64,000 bases of DNA from Enterocloster bolteae (GCF_002234575.2 NZ_CP022464.2:2542001-2606000); one strand, 5' to 3'; counted from the stretch's first letter, positions 53,600-63,001 are shown. The notes: generated by a model from the letters alone, not told the origin. Program-made: numbers and translations.

Positions 53600-55985
53600 G
53601 CTGCTAAAGGAGGATTTCAGGAGAAGGCTGTGGGCCATTGCCCTGGTTTTTCTGGCATTTTTCTTCACTCTTCCCATTGGGCTGGCCCTGAACATGGAGA
53701 ACGCAGCCAACACCAATTACTACAGGTACAATGATTATGAACCTTTTATCCAGGACGCCGCCATGACCGACCTTCAGTACAAGACAAGGCTTCTGGAACT
53801 GAAGACAGAGGTGGTATTAAATGGTGTGGAATACGGGAACGGCATGATTGCCTTTTTGATGATAACCGCGGCAGTGGTCATCGGCGTATCCAGCTTTGCC
53901 TATCTGCATAATAAGAAAAAAGTGGATTTTTACCACAGTATTCCGGTGAGGCGGGAGGCACTGTTTGGGGTCCAGTTCTCAGGAGGCATATTTATTGTCG
54001 GCGCTGCCTATGGTCTGAACCTGCTGCTGCTTACCGGGGTGGCCATGTCCTACGGCGTGCCTGCGGGCAGGATACTGGGCGCCATGGCCGGTGGCTGGGC
54101 TCTTAACATGCTGTATTACGCCCTCATGTATTCAACTGCTGTGGCAGCCATGATGATGACGGGAAATATTGTGGTAGGCGTTTTGGGAACAGGCGTTTTC
54201 TTTTTCCTGCTGCCCGGGATTATGCTGCTTCTGTGTTGGTATTGCGGAACCTTTTTCGTCACTACGGCCAGATATCTGTGGAGTTCGGATCAGTCGCCTT
54301 TTATGTGGGGGGTCAGGTACCTGTCTCCATTCAGCGTATACATCAATTCCTTTGGCTGGAAGATGAACGAACTGTCAAAACATGTTCCGGAGCTCATCTG
54401 TACGGTACTGGCATTTTTGGCAGTTACCACACTGGATTTGGGGCTGTACCGCAAACGTCCGTCAGAAGCAGCTGGGAAAGCTATGGCATTTAAGAAATCC
54501 ATGCCGCCTATCCGTATACTGCTGGTGCTGGGAATTGGTCTGGCCGGAGGCATGTTCTTCTGGTCGCTGCAGAGCAGGCTGCGCTGGGGACTGTTCGGAA
54601 CCATAGTATCAGTGGTGCTGACCCACTGCATCGTGGAAATTATCTATCATTTTGATTTTAAGAAGATGTTCAGTCACAGACTGCAGCTGGGACTGTGCCT
54701 TGCAGCTGGAATCCTGGTATTCTTAAGCTTCCGGTATGACTGGTACGGCTACGATTCCTATATTCCGTCCAAGGAAAAGGTCGTATCCGCCAGCCTGGAT
54801 ATCAGTGTGGACAGCAGATGGCTCTCGGATAAGACCTTTGAGACAGGCAGTGACGGAAAGCTGCAGATACGATATGCAGACCCATATGAATATATAGAAG
54901 AAAACATGGTGCTCACCGATAAAGAGGCTGTTATGTCCATGGTGGAAGAGGGAAGGAAGCGCGCCCTCGAGAGAAGGGATGAGCGGCTGGGCATACGCAA
55001 GGCAGTGGCCCGGGTTGACGGCTATCATACCAATGCAGCCAGTTCCATCAGCTATATCGGCGGGGCGGACGGCCCCACCTCCATCTTTTTGGCAATGAAG
55101 TCAGGCGGAGGGGAGGATTCGGACCAGGAGAAATTTGAGACCAATATGACGGTATGCTACCGCCTGGTAAACGGCCGTGAGGTGAGACGTTCCTATTCCC
55201 TGCCTCTGTCTGCCGTGATGGATTCCTATGAGGCATTGTACAGACAGGATGCTTATAAGGAAGGCATGTACAGGATTTTAAGCCAGGAACCGGGACAGGT
55301 AAAACAGATTATGTACAGGGAGGCGGACCAGGTCACGGATGTGAGCCAGGACAGCCGTGTCCAGGAGGCCGTGCTAAAGGCGTATCAGCAGGATATGAGG
55401 GAGCTGACCGTGGAGGAGCGGCTGGTGGAGATGCCTGTGGGCAGCCTTATGTTCATGACAGACCAGGAGAATACCTATCTCCAGCAGCAGCGCCAGGCAG
55501 CCAGGTCGTCATTTGGCGGTATAGCGCGGTATCAGGTGGAGGATGTGAGCCAGTACTGGCCGGTGTACCCATCCTTTGAGCGGACCATTACGCTTTTGAA
55601 GGAGCAGGGAATAGAACCCGGCACATGTCTGGCGCCTGAGAAGGTGGAGCGCATCGCCATTGACGTGCAGAATTATTTTTATGAACAGCAGGGAGAACTG
55701 CCGGAGGGAGAGACCCTGGCAGAACTTCAGAAAATCAATCCCAACTACCAGGAGGACGGTTCCCTGATATTTGAGGATTCCCATACCATCGGTCTGCTGC
55801 TGGAAGCCATTGCAGAAGATGAAAGCAGCGGCATGAATTACCTTTGCGAGACAGTGGAGGGAGGCCCCCACTGTACCATAAGGACAGAGAAAGAAGCAGG
55901 AGTGGGAGGCTTGCTTATAAAGAACAGAATCACTCCTGAGATAGCGGAACTCTTTACCGGTATTCCCATGAATAACGGGAAGTAG
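53574..55985 (+). CDS. Large ABC transporter permease with IGGADGPTSIF motif
   Basis: 803 residues from the ATG at 53574, which has GGAGG nine bases upstream and overlaps the ATPase gene by 26 bp. Residues about 15-400 contain seven or eight membrane segments. From about 405 on the protein is soluble. At residues 494-507 it carries IGGADGPTSIFLA, a motif otherwise typical of the beta subunit of Na+-translocating decarboxylases. The tail may correspond to DUF6449. Its cargo is unknown; YtrA-type operons often answer cell-wall stress. Confidence 0.82.
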   Translation: MTSGSLYFKLLKEDFRRRLWAIALVFLAFFFTLPIGLALNMENAANTNYYRYNDYEPFIQDAAMTDLQYKTRLLELKTEVVLNGVEYGNGMIAFLMITAAVVIGVSSFAYLHNKKKVDFYHSIPVRREALFGVQFSGGIFIVGAAYGLNLLLLTGVAMSYGVPAGRILGAMAGGWALNMLYYALMYSTAVAAMMMTGNIVVGVLGTGVFFFLLPGIMLLLCWYCGTFFVTTARYLWSSDQSPFMWGVRYLSPFSVYINSFGWKMNELSKHVPELICTVLAFLAVTTLDLGLYRKRPSEAAGKAMAFKKSMPPIRILLVLGIGLAGGMFFWSLQSRLRWGLFGTIVSVVLTHCIVEIIYHFDFKKMFSHRLQLGLCLAAGILVFLSFRYDWYGYDSYIPSKEKVVSASLDISVDSRWLSDKTFETGSDGKLQIRYADPYEYIEENMVLTDKEAVMSMVEEGRKRALERRDERLGIRKAVARVDGYHTNAASSISYIGGADGPTSIFLAMKSGGGEDSDQEKFETNMTVCYRLVNGREVRRSYSLPLSAVMDSYEALYRQDAYKEGMYRILSQEPGQVKQIMYREADQVTDVSQDSRVQEAVLKAYQQDMRELTVEERLVEMPVGSLMFMTDQENTYLQQQRQAARSSFGGIARYQVEDVSQYWPVYPSFERTITLLKEQGIEPGTCLAPEKVERIAIDVQNYFYEQQGELPEGETLAELQKINPNYQEDGSLIFEDSHTIGLLLEAIAEDESSGMNYLCETVEGGPHCTIRTEKEAGVGGLLIKNRITPEIAELFTGIPMNNGK

Positions 55986-56008
55986 ACGGTCAGAAGAGGA
56001 CTGAACAC

Positions 56009-56054
56009 AAAAACAGGGAATCAACCACGTTATGGTGATTGGTTCCCTGTTTTT
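56009..56054. terminator. Bidirectional terminator between the permease and sdaAA
   Basis: AAAAACAGGGAA (56009-56020) pairs perfectly with TTCCCTGTTTTT (56043-56054), with further pairing inside; A-run and T-run serve both convergent genes. Confidence 0.88.
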
Positions 56055-56108
56055 GTTATTGCGGCACTATCTGTCCGGCACCGCTGCATCCCGTTTAAAC
56101 ACATCGCT

Positions 56109-57044
56109 TTAGGAGGAACATCCCCCGCATCCGCTGCATCCGCTTTTTGGTTCCCGAACAGTGCCGAAAACCTGTTCATGAAGACGCCTTCCCGTAGGGG
56201 TGGCAGCCAGGCCGCCCTCGGCCGTCTCCTTTAAGGTGGAAGACATGGCGTCGCCCACCTTCTTCATGGTCCAGATGACTTCATCCGCAGGTATGGCGCT
56301 TTCGATGCCGGCCAGAGCCAGCTCCGCCGCCACAAAAGCACCTGCCACGCCGGAAGCATTGCGCTTGATACAGGGAATCTCCACCAGCCCGGCTACCGGA
56401 TCGCATACAAGTCCCAGTATATTCTTGATGGCAATGGCGATGGCATGTTCCGCCATTTTCGGGGTACCGCCTGCCAGCTCCACGATGGCAGCGGCAGCCA
56501 TGGCGGCGGCAGAGCCGCATTCAGCCTGACATCCGCCCTGGGCGCCTGCCAGGGAGGCATTGTTGGCAATGACCATGCCTACGGCAGACGCGGTGAACAG
56601 GGACATGACACAGTCTCTTTCCGGAATCTGTTTTTCTGCCTGCATGGTCAGCAGGGCGGCGGGCAGGATGCCGCAGCTTCCAGCTGTGGGGGCAGCTACA
56701 ATCCGTCCCATGGCAGCGTTGAGTTCCGAGACAGCCAGGGCGCGGTACAGGGCACCGGAGAGAAAGGAGCCGGTCAGGCTCTTTCCGTTTTCAGATATCC
56801 GGCGCATCTTATAGGCGCTGCCGCCGGTCAGCCCGCTGGTACTTTTTAGGTCTTTATTGCAGCCGGGATCAATGCACTCTGTCATGACCTGGTAATTTTT
56901 CCGCATATGTTCATATACTGATTCCTCTGTCTGCTCCATCTGTTCCGCCTGCTGCCTCAGTACGATGGCAGAGATGGGAAGACCGCTTTTTTCGGCGGCA
57001 GCTACGATGGATGCCACGGAAGAGTAATTGAATTCAGGTTCCAT
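56109..57044 (-). CDS. sdaAA: L-Serine dehydratase, iron-sulfur type, alpha subunit
   Basis: Deaminates L-serine to pyruvate and ammonia using a 4Fe-4S cluster. 311 residues from the ATG at 57044, which has AGGAGGAATT upstream; the frame extends to 57077. TAGSCGILPAALL and GCQAECGSAAAMAA contain cluster-binding Cys, and the C-terminus is CSGCGGCSS. It follows the beta subunit by 36 bp. Confidence 0.94.
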   Translation of the reverse strand: MEPEFNYSSVASIVAAAEKSGLPISAIVLRQQAEQMEQTEESVYEHMRKNYQVMTECIDPGCNKDLKSTSGLTGGSAYKMRRISENGKSLTGSFLSGALYRALAVSELNAAMGRIVAAPTAGSCGILPAALLTMQAEKQIPERDCVMSLFTASAVGMVIANNASLAGAQGGCQAECGSAAAMAAAAIVELAGGTPKMAEHAIAIAIKNILGLVCDPVAGLVEIPCIKRNASGVAGAFVAAELALAGIESAIPADEVIWTMKKVGDAMSSTLKETAEGGLAATPTGRRLHEQVFGTVREPKSGCSGCGGCSS

Positions 57045-57080
57045 AAATATAATTCCTCCTGTAATTATGGGTTTCATCAG

Positions 57081-57740
57081 CTATATGGGCTGAAGCATGG
57101 TGCTGGAGAAAATGTTGGGCAGCACTTTGATTTTCTCGTTCAGTTCCGGTCCGAAACTGCCGTCAATTTCAATGGTCATCACGGCTTCGCCGCCCCGGCT
57201 CTGCCTGGACAGGCGGAAGTTGCAGATATTTACCCCGGCGTCTGCCATGACTTCCGTGACAGCCGCAATGGTGCCGGGCGCGTCGCGGTGGAGCACAATC
57301 AGGGTTGTGTGCTGGCCGGTGATGGATACCTCCATGCCGTTGACTTCCTTGACAAGTATATTGCCGCCGCCGATGCTGCTTCCCAAAAGAGAGACTGTGT
57401 TGCCTGTAACGTCGGTCAGGGTGACCCTGGCCGTATTGGGATGGGCCCCGTCGATTTCGCCTGTGGTAATGCTTACTTCCAGACCCTGTTCCCGTGCTAA
57501 CTCCGGCGCCCTGCGTATACGGCTGTCGTCTGTGGCCATGCCCATGATACCGGCAATCAGGGCCTTGTCCGTGCCGTGGCCCTTATAGGTCTTTGCAAAA
57601 GAGCCGTGAAGGAAAATGTCTGCCTTCACGGCCGGCGCTCCCAACAGAGCCAGGGTTATCCTGCCGATTCTGGCAGCCCCTGCCGTGTGGGAACTGGAAG
57701 GGCCTATCATCACCGGCCCCAGGATATCAAATACATTCAT
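57081..57740 (-). CDS. sdaAB: L-Serine dehydratase, iron-sulfur type, beta subunit
   Basis: 219 residues: an N-terminal part with GPSSSHTAGAARIG and an ACT domain (about 145-219) beginning TLIVLHRDAPGTIAAVTEVM. The serine-rich motif helps form the active site with the alpha subunit. AAAGGCGG precedes the ATG. Confidence 0.94.
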   Translation of the reverse strand: MNVFDILGPVMIGPSSSHTAGAARIGRITLALLGAPAVKADIFLHGSFAKTYKGHGTDKALIAGIMGMATDDSRIRRAPELAREQGLEVSITTGEIDGAHPNTARVTLTDVTGNTVSLLGSSIGGGNILVKEVNGMEVSITGQHTTLIVLHRDAPGTIAAVTEVMADAGVNICNFRLSRQSRGGEAVMTIEIDGSFGPELNEKIKVLPNIFSSTMLQPI

Positions 57741-57780
57741 GATATTCCGCCTTTCTGTTATTCTTTATCAGTATTATTTG

Positions 57781-58560
57781 TCAGGCTATGATAAGCTTTG
57801 CCCCGGCGCCCCGGATCCGGCTTTCCATCTGAGGGGAGATGCCGGAGTCTGTCACGATGGTATCTACCTCCTCAAAGGGACAAATTTTGAGCAGGCTGGC
57901 CTTTCCGAACTTGGTGGAGTCAGCCAGGACAATGGTACGGGTGGCAGAACGGTGCATCTGGTTCTGTATCCGTATCTCGCTCAGCCTCTGGTCCGTACAT
58001 CCGATGACAGGGTCAATGCCTGTCACGGTCATGAACATGATGTCGATATGAATGCTTTCCAGCGTGGAGGAGAATTCATTGACCAGGGTATACTCATCCC
58101 GGTTCAGAATACCGCCTGTGAGAATGATGGTAATGCCGGGATTCTCAGCCAGCATCAGGGCGTTCTGGATGGAGTTGGTCACAACGGTAAGGTTGCGGAA
58201 CCGTTCCTTTAATACAAGCGCCATCATCTGGCTGGTGCTTCCGTAATCCAGGGCAATCACCTGTCCTTCGCTTACCAGGCCGGCTGCCTTTGATGTGATG
58301 GCAGCTTTTTGCTCCAGGTTCTGGGAGTTGCGGATCTGAAGGGAAATGTATCCCCCCGGAATATCCGCTGGTTTTCCGGAATCCGCAGGGACAGCCCCTC
58401 CGTGTACCCTGGACAGGCGTCCCTGGCTGTCCAGATACTCCAGGTCCTTGCGGATGGTTTCTGAGGAAACGCCCATCAGCTTTACCAGTTCGGCTGTATG
58501 TACAATTCCGTCTTTATCTAAAAGCTCCAGAATCTTTGTATATCGCTGTTTTGCCAGCAT
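57781..58560 (-). CDS. DeoR-family regulator
   Basis: 259-residue DeoR/GlpR regulator. The N-terminal helix-turn-helix contains DGIVHTAELVKLMGVSSETIRKDLEYLDSQGRLSRVHGGA. The rest is a sugar-phosphate-isomerase-like sensor domain with ALDYGSTS and ADSTKFGK, so the ligand is probably a phosphorylated sugar or polyol. It starts beside a 400-bp region full of ATTGCGAA boxes and diverges from the MFS gene. It lies 41 bp upstream of sdaAB, so the three may be co-transcribed. Confidence 0.92.
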   Translation of the reverse strand: MLAKQRYTKILELLDKDGIVHTAELVKLMGVSSETIRKDLEYLDSQGRLSRVHGGAVPADSGKPADIPGGYISLQIRNSQNLEQKAAITSKAAGLVSEGQVIALDYGSTSQMMALVLKERFRNLTVVTNSIQNALMLAENPGITIILTGGILNRDEYTLVNEFSSTLESIHIDIMFMTVTGIDPVIGCTDQRLSEIRIQNQMHRSATRTIVLADSTKFGKASLLKICPFEEVDTIVTDSGISPQMESRIRGAGAKLIIA

Positions 58561-58704
58561 ATGTTTTAGCCCTCCCTTCTGATGCTTTTCTTAACATAAG
58601 TCATTCACAATTTATTATATCCCAAAATCCCAAAATGGAAAAGTGAAAAGTGCAATAATTCCCAAGCTAATCCCAATAACGCTTCACTGCGGCGGAGAAA
58701 AAAG

Positions 58705-58837
58705 ATTGCGAAAAACTTGGGTTTAATACGACCGATTTCATTATAACCAACATATTCGCAATTTTATAGATGCGAAATGCACAAAAAGCCAACAAATAAT
58801 TTGGTATAATTGCGAAAAAATTTGATATTATTGCGAA
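58705..58837. promoter_or_regulatory. Cluster of ATTGCGAA boxes (candidate DeoR operators)
   Basis: ATTGCGAA occurs at 58705-58712, 58809-58816 and 58830-58837, its complement TTCGCAAT at 58755-58762, and the variant ATGCGAA near 58770. They lie between the divergent DeoR and MFS genes; the last touches the -35 region of the MFS promoter. DeoR regulators usually bind several such short repeats. Confidence 0.65.
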
Positions 58838-58842
58838 TTAGC

Positions 58843-58871
58843 TTGAAAACCCAACCAAAAGCAGATATACT
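58843..58871 (+). promoter_or_regulatory. Promoter of the MFS-PHP-AGCS cluster
   Basis: TTGAAA at 58843-58848 and TATACT at 58866-58871 with a 17-bp spacer, about 95 bp before the MFS start. Confidence 0.6.
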
Positions 58872-58967
58872 AAGTCTGTAGCAAGATGGAAATGTCTTGC
58901 AGGGAATGAGAGGTACCGTTTATGGAGTGGGTACCAGATACACACAACGAAAGGAGATTTAATAGAT

Positions 58968-60272
58968 ATGAATAATGAAACAAGAGCGAAAATCGTAAAA
59001 GCAGCACCCAACCGCTGGCTGGTGTTCTGTATCCTCACATTATCAGGAGGTATTGCATTCAAGCTTTCGTCCATGAAGGACATGTTCTATGTACCCATGC
59101 AGCAGTTTATGGGACTCACCAATACCCAAATCGGCGGCGCCCTAAGTGCTTACGGCATCGTGCAGACCATCGGCCTCATTGCAGGTATTTACATCTGCGA
59201 TATGTTCAGTAAGAAATATATGATTGGCGGCTCCCTGATTGGACTTGGAATCGTGGGTGTATATCTTTCCACCTTCCCCGGATACTGGGGATTTTTGGCA
59301 GCCTTCGGCGTAATGGCTATTTTGGGTGAGGTTACATACTGGCCCGTACTGTTAAAGGCCATCCGTCTTCTGGGAGATGAGAAAACACAGGGACGTATGT
59401 TCGGGTTCCTGGAAATGGGACGCGGCGTTGTGGACGTCATCATCGCATCCTCTGCACTGGCCATCTTCAAGGCCATGGGAGAAGGTGCAGCGGCGCTGAG
59501 GGGCGGTCTCTTATTCTTATCAGCAGTTACGGCAGCAGCCGGCGTTCTCTGTCTGATTTTTGTTCCCAATGATGAAAAACGCGTGGACGAAACCGGCAAG
59601 GAAGTCAATAAGGCACAGGCAGCCTTTGGCGGTATGATGCAGGCTATCAAGAGTGTTGATATTTGGGCTGTTTCTTTGAATGGTTTTACGGTATACTGTA
59701 TTTATTGCGGACTTACATATTTTATTCCTTTCCTGAACCAGATTTACTTCCTTCCGGCAACAGCCGTAGGTATGTACGGAATCATCAACCAGTACGGCCT
59801 TAAGATGGTAGGCGGACCAATCGGCGGCTTTATGTCCGATAAGGTGCACAAATCCTCTGCAAAGCATATCCGCGCAGGCTTTGTGGTATGTATCATCGCC
59901 ATGGCTCTTTTCCTGATGGTGCCTCATGAGTCCCTGGGACAGGGCGGCAACTGGATAATTGGCGCGGCGTGCACACTGGCTTTCGGAGCCATTGTATTTA
60001 CCATGAGAGCCGTGTTCTTTGCTCCAATGGATGAAGTCAGGGTTCCAAAGGAGATTACGGGAGCAGCTATGAGCCTTGCATCCCTGGTCATCTACCTTCC
60101 CAATGCATTTGCATATGTAATGTACGGAAGTTTCCTTGACAGGTATCCGGGCATGGCAGGATTCAGGATTGTATTCAGCGTCATGATTGGATGGGCGGTT
60201 ATCGGCGTGGGCGTGTCTACATTCCTGATTCACCGCATCAAGAAGTGCCAGGCAGCAGCTAAGGCAGAGTAG
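58968..60272 (+). CDS. MFS transporter
   Basis: 434 residues with twelve likely membrane segments. LSSMKDMFYVPMQQFMGLTNTQIGGALSAYGIVQ and GGPIGGFMSDKVH (the loop between helices 8 and 9) are typical of anion or sugar-phosphate-related MFS carriers. AGGAGATT precedes the ATG. The substrate is unknown; the gene heads a cluster with a PHP hydrolase and is flanked by DeoR-type operators. Confidence 0.88.
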   Translation: MNNETRAKIVKAAPNRWLVFCILTLSGGIAFKLSSMKDMFYVPMQQFMGLTNTQIGGALSAYGIVQTIGLIAGIYICDMFSKKYMIGGSLIGLGIVGVYLSTFPGYWGFLAAFGVMAILGEVTYWPVLLKAIRLLGDEKTQGRMFGFLEMGRGVVDVIIASSALAIFKAMGEGAAALRGGLLFLSAVTAAAGVLCLIFVPNDEKRVDETGKEVNKAQAAFGGMMQAIKSVDIWAVSLNGFTVYCIYCGLTYFIPFLNQIYFLPATAVGMYGIINQYGLKMVGGPIGGFMSDKVHKSSAKHIRAGFVVCIIAMALFLMVPHESLGQGGNWIIGAACTLAFGAIVFTMRAVFFAPMDEVRVPKEITGAAMSLASLVIYLPNAFAYVMYGSFLDRYPGMAGFRIVFSVMIGWAVIGVGVSTFLIHRIKKCQAAAKAE

Positions 60273-60311
60273 GTCTGCGGACTGATTTTGACAGAAGGAC
60301 GGTATGAATAT

Positions 60312-61301
60312 ATGAAGGAATATCATGGTTTTAAAAATTGCGGAAACTGGTATAAGGGCAATATCCACAGTCATACCACGGTGTCGGACGGCATGCTCAC
60401 CCCGGAGCAGTCTGTTAAGCTTTACAAGGACAACGGATATCATTTCCTGTGTTTTTCGGAGCATGACATATTTACAGACTATCGGGAGCAGTTCAACACA
60501 GAACAATTTATCATAGTGCCGGCCGTGGAGAGCAGTGTGGTGCTGTACCGGGCAAAGGGCACAAGCGAGCGCTATAAGATACATCACCTCCACGGAATAC
60601 TGGGAACGCAGGCCATGCAGGATGCGGCCCCTCTGGGGACCTACGGACACATGCAGTTCATTCCCCCTATGAAATTTTTCGGGGAGTGGACCGGCCCTGA
60701 GGCTGCCCAGAAAGTGGCTGACATGCTGAGGGACCACGGCTGTGTGACCACCTATAATCATCCCATCTGGAGCCGCGTGACAGAAGAGGAGTTTATCCAC
60801 ACAGAGGGCATCAGCTCCCTGGAGATATTTAACTTCAATACAGTGCAGGAATCCAATACCGGCTACGATGTGACATACTGGGACAGGATGCTGCGCATGG
60901 GAAAGAAAATCAATGCATTTGCCAGCGACGACAACCACAATGAAGGGCTGTTTGAGGATTCCTGCGGCGGCTGGATCTGCGTGCAGTCTCCTGAATTAAG
61001 CCATGACGGCATTGTACAGAATTTTATTGACGGTAATTATTATTCATCATCCGGCCCTGAGATATATGACTGGGGCGTACGGGACGGCAAGGTATGGATT
61101 GACACATCCAATGTGAATCATGTAAACTTTGTATGCGGAAATATCATCAATGACGGGACCACGGTTCTGGGTGAGCGGTTTAAGGATACTCTGAACCATG
61201 CGGAATATGCCTTGAAGGGCCATGAGACCTATATACGTGTGGAGGCAGTGGACAAATACGGCCGCACCGCATGGACAAATCCCATTTATTTGGAATGGTA
61301 A
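60312..61301 (+). CDS. PHP-domain hydrolase
   Basis: 329-residue metallohydrolase. GNIHSHTTVSDGMLTPEQ is PHP motif I and FCFSEHD-like FLCFSEHD motif II; later TYNHPIWS and ASDDNHN add His and Asp ligands. PHP proteins cleave phosphoesters of sugars, histidinol or nucleic acids. The ATG at 60312 has AAGGA 12 bases upstream; the frame is open to a TTG at 60288. Forty bases after the MFS gene, so probably its catabolic partner. Confidence 0.85.
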   Translation: MKEYHGFKNCGNWYKGNIHSHTTVSDGMLTPEQSVKLYKDNGYHFLCFSEHDIFTDYREQFNTEQFIIVPAVESSVVLYRAKGTSERYKIHHLHGILGTQAMQDAAPLGTYGHMQFIPPMKFFGEWTGPEAAQKVADMLRDHGCVTTYNHPIWSRVTEEEFIHTEGISSLEIFNFNTVQESNTGYDVTYWDRMLRMGKKINAFASDDNHNEGLFEDSCGGWICVQSPELSHDGIVQNFIDGNYYSSSGPEIYDWGVRDGKVWIDTSNVNHVNFVCGNIINDGTTVLGERFKDTLNHAEYALKGHETYIRVEAVDKYGRTAWTNPIYLEW

Positions 61302-61327
61302 TCAGGTACTAAAGGAGGAATGGAAGA

Positions 61328-62683
61328 ATGAAAGAGCTTCAGCAGATTCTTACGACCTTTGACGACTGGCTGTGGGGCAACTGGCTGTTGTTTGTGCTTC
61401 TTGGAGTGGGTCTTTTGTATACAATCATAACAGGAGGCATACAGATACGGCGTTTTGGATACATCATAAGAAAGACAATCTGGGAGCCCATTCTCTCAAA
61501 AAGCAAGGAATCCAAAGAAGCAGGAACCATTTCTTCCTTCCAGGCCTTGTGTACGGCAGTGGCATCCTGTGTGGGAAGCGGCAATATTGTGGGCGTGTCC
61601 ACAGCCGTGCTGGCAGGCGGTATGGGAGCTATCTTCTGGATGTGGGTGGCTGCCTTTGTGGGAATGGCTACCAAATACGGCGAGATCATACTGGGTATGC
61701 TGTACCGTGAAAAGAATGAAGAGGGAAATTACGTGGGCGGTCCCATGTACTATATCAAAAAGGGACTGCATGCGCCCTGGCTGGCTGTGCTGTGCGCCTT
61801 CTTCATGGTAACCCAGATTATCGGAGGCAACTTCATCCAGTCCAACACCATAAGCGGCGTCATGAAGGAGAATTTTGGCGTTCCCTATCTCACAACAGGA
61901 ATCGCCCTTGTACTTATCATCTTTGTGATTACCCTGGGCGGGCTTAAACGTCTGGCCCATGTGGCCCAGAGGCTGGTTCCCACCATGGCGCTTATCTATG
62001 TGGTGGGCGGGCTTCTCATCATCCTGGCCAACATCACCAAGGTACCAGGCGTGTTCGCGGACATATTTGCCGGAGCCTTCGGCCTCAGGGCCATGGCTGG
62101 CGGCGCCATGGGATCCATGCTGATTGCCATGCAGAAGGGTGTTGCAAGAGGGCTGTACTCCAATGAAGCAGGCGAGGGATCCGCGCCGGTTATCCACTCT
62201 GCGGCCCAGGTAAACCATCCGGTGGAACAGGGCATAACAGGTGTGGCTGAGGTATTCTTAGACACCTTTGTCATCTGTACCATCACAGGTCTTGTGCTGG
62301 GAGTCACCGGAGTGCTGGATTCAGGCGCACCGGGAAACGTACTGGCCATCAATGCCTTTGCCAGCGTGTGGGAACCCCTGCGCTATGTGGTGGCTGTCTG
62401 TCTCCTGATGTTCTCGTCCACCACTCTGATGAGCCAGTGGTACTTCGGGTTTGTGGGTCTGAACTACATATTCGGCACAAAGGTGGCCGATAAATTCAAA
62501 TACGTGTTCCCATGCTTCTGCATCATCGGAGCATTGGCGGAGATCGAACTGGTGTGGGTCATCCAGGATGTAGCCCTGGGACTTCTCACCATACCAAACC
62601 TAATCGCCATGGTGGCGCTGGCCCCGCAGGTGAGGAAGGCTACCAAGGAGTATTTTGGGAGAGAGGCAGGCGGACGTGGATAG
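61328..62683 (+). CDS. Sodium:alanine symporter, AGCS family
   Basis: 451-residue amino acid transporter (AlsT/DagA type). ALCTAVASCVGSGNIVGVSTAV near residue 78, GGPMYYIKKGL near 137 and GLYSNEAGEGSAPVIHSAA near 278 are family signatures. AAAGGAGGAATGGAAG precedes the ATG. It follows the PHP gene by 26 bp and may belong to the same transcript. Confidence 0.93.
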   Translation: MKELQQILTTFDDWLWGNWLLFVLLGVGLLYTIITGGIQIRRFGYIIRKTIWEPILSKSKESKEAGTISSFQALCTAVASCVGSGNIVGVSTAVLAGGMGAIFWMWVAAFVGMATKYGEIILGMLYREKNEEGNYVGGPMYYIKKGLHAPWLAVLCAFFMVTQIIGGNFIQSNTISGVMKENFGVPYLTTGIALVLIIFVITLGGLKRLAHVAQRLVPTMALIYVVGGLLIILANITKVPGVFADIFAGAFGLRAMAGGAMGSMLIAMQKGVARGLYSNEAGEGSAPVIHSAAQVNHPVEQGITGVAEVFLDTFVICTITGLVLGVTGVLDSGAPGNVLAINAFASVWEPLRYVVAVCLLMFSSTTLMSQWYFGFVGLNYIFGTKVADKFKYVFPCFCIIGALAEIELVWVIQDVALGLLTIPNLIAMVALAPQVRKATKEYFGREAGGRG

Positions 62684-62704
62684 GCGTCCGCGTTCCCGCC
62701 TCTC
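62661..62704 (+). other. Stable hairpin over the AGCS stop codon
   Basis: GAGAGGC (62661-62667) pairs with GCCTCTC (62698-62704) and CGGACG (62671-62676) with CGTCCG (62685-62690). There is no T-run; it may protect the mRNA 3' end. Confidence 0.5.
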
Positions 62705-62863
62705 ACCCACTGCATATCAGGGCGTCCGCTGTCCTTTCTCCGCACAGGTAAGAAAAAGTCTCTGCCTGAAGATATGGAAAATGGGATAGGGAGGGCCTGC
62801 TAAAATTAACTTATAACAGCATTCAGGCAAGGCGCGGTATTGCTTTGGATGCGTCTTTTTATG

Positions 62864-62900
62864 GGTATGCCAGTAGTCCCGGCATGCCATTTTTCTTTTT
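62864..62900 (+). terminator. Terminator after the AGCS gene
   Basis: GGTATGCC (62864-62871) pairs with GGCATGCC (62881-62888) with one G-U pair, followed by ATTTTTCTTTTTT. The surrounding 420-bp gap holds no gene I can support. Confidence 0.7.
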
Positions 62901-63001
62901 TCCGGATTGGTTATAAACGGTGCAGACGCAGAGAAACGCAGCGGGTGAGAGGAAGGGGAGGACCCCCTAAGCGTCCGCCCCTTAACAACCAAATCCCCCT
63001 A

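Noticed and set aside
59520..60938. 472-codon antisense frame over the MFS and PHP genes
   Set aside because: It is a shadow of two well-supported genes on the other strand, has no ribosome site and reads as His/Cys-rich low-quality protein.
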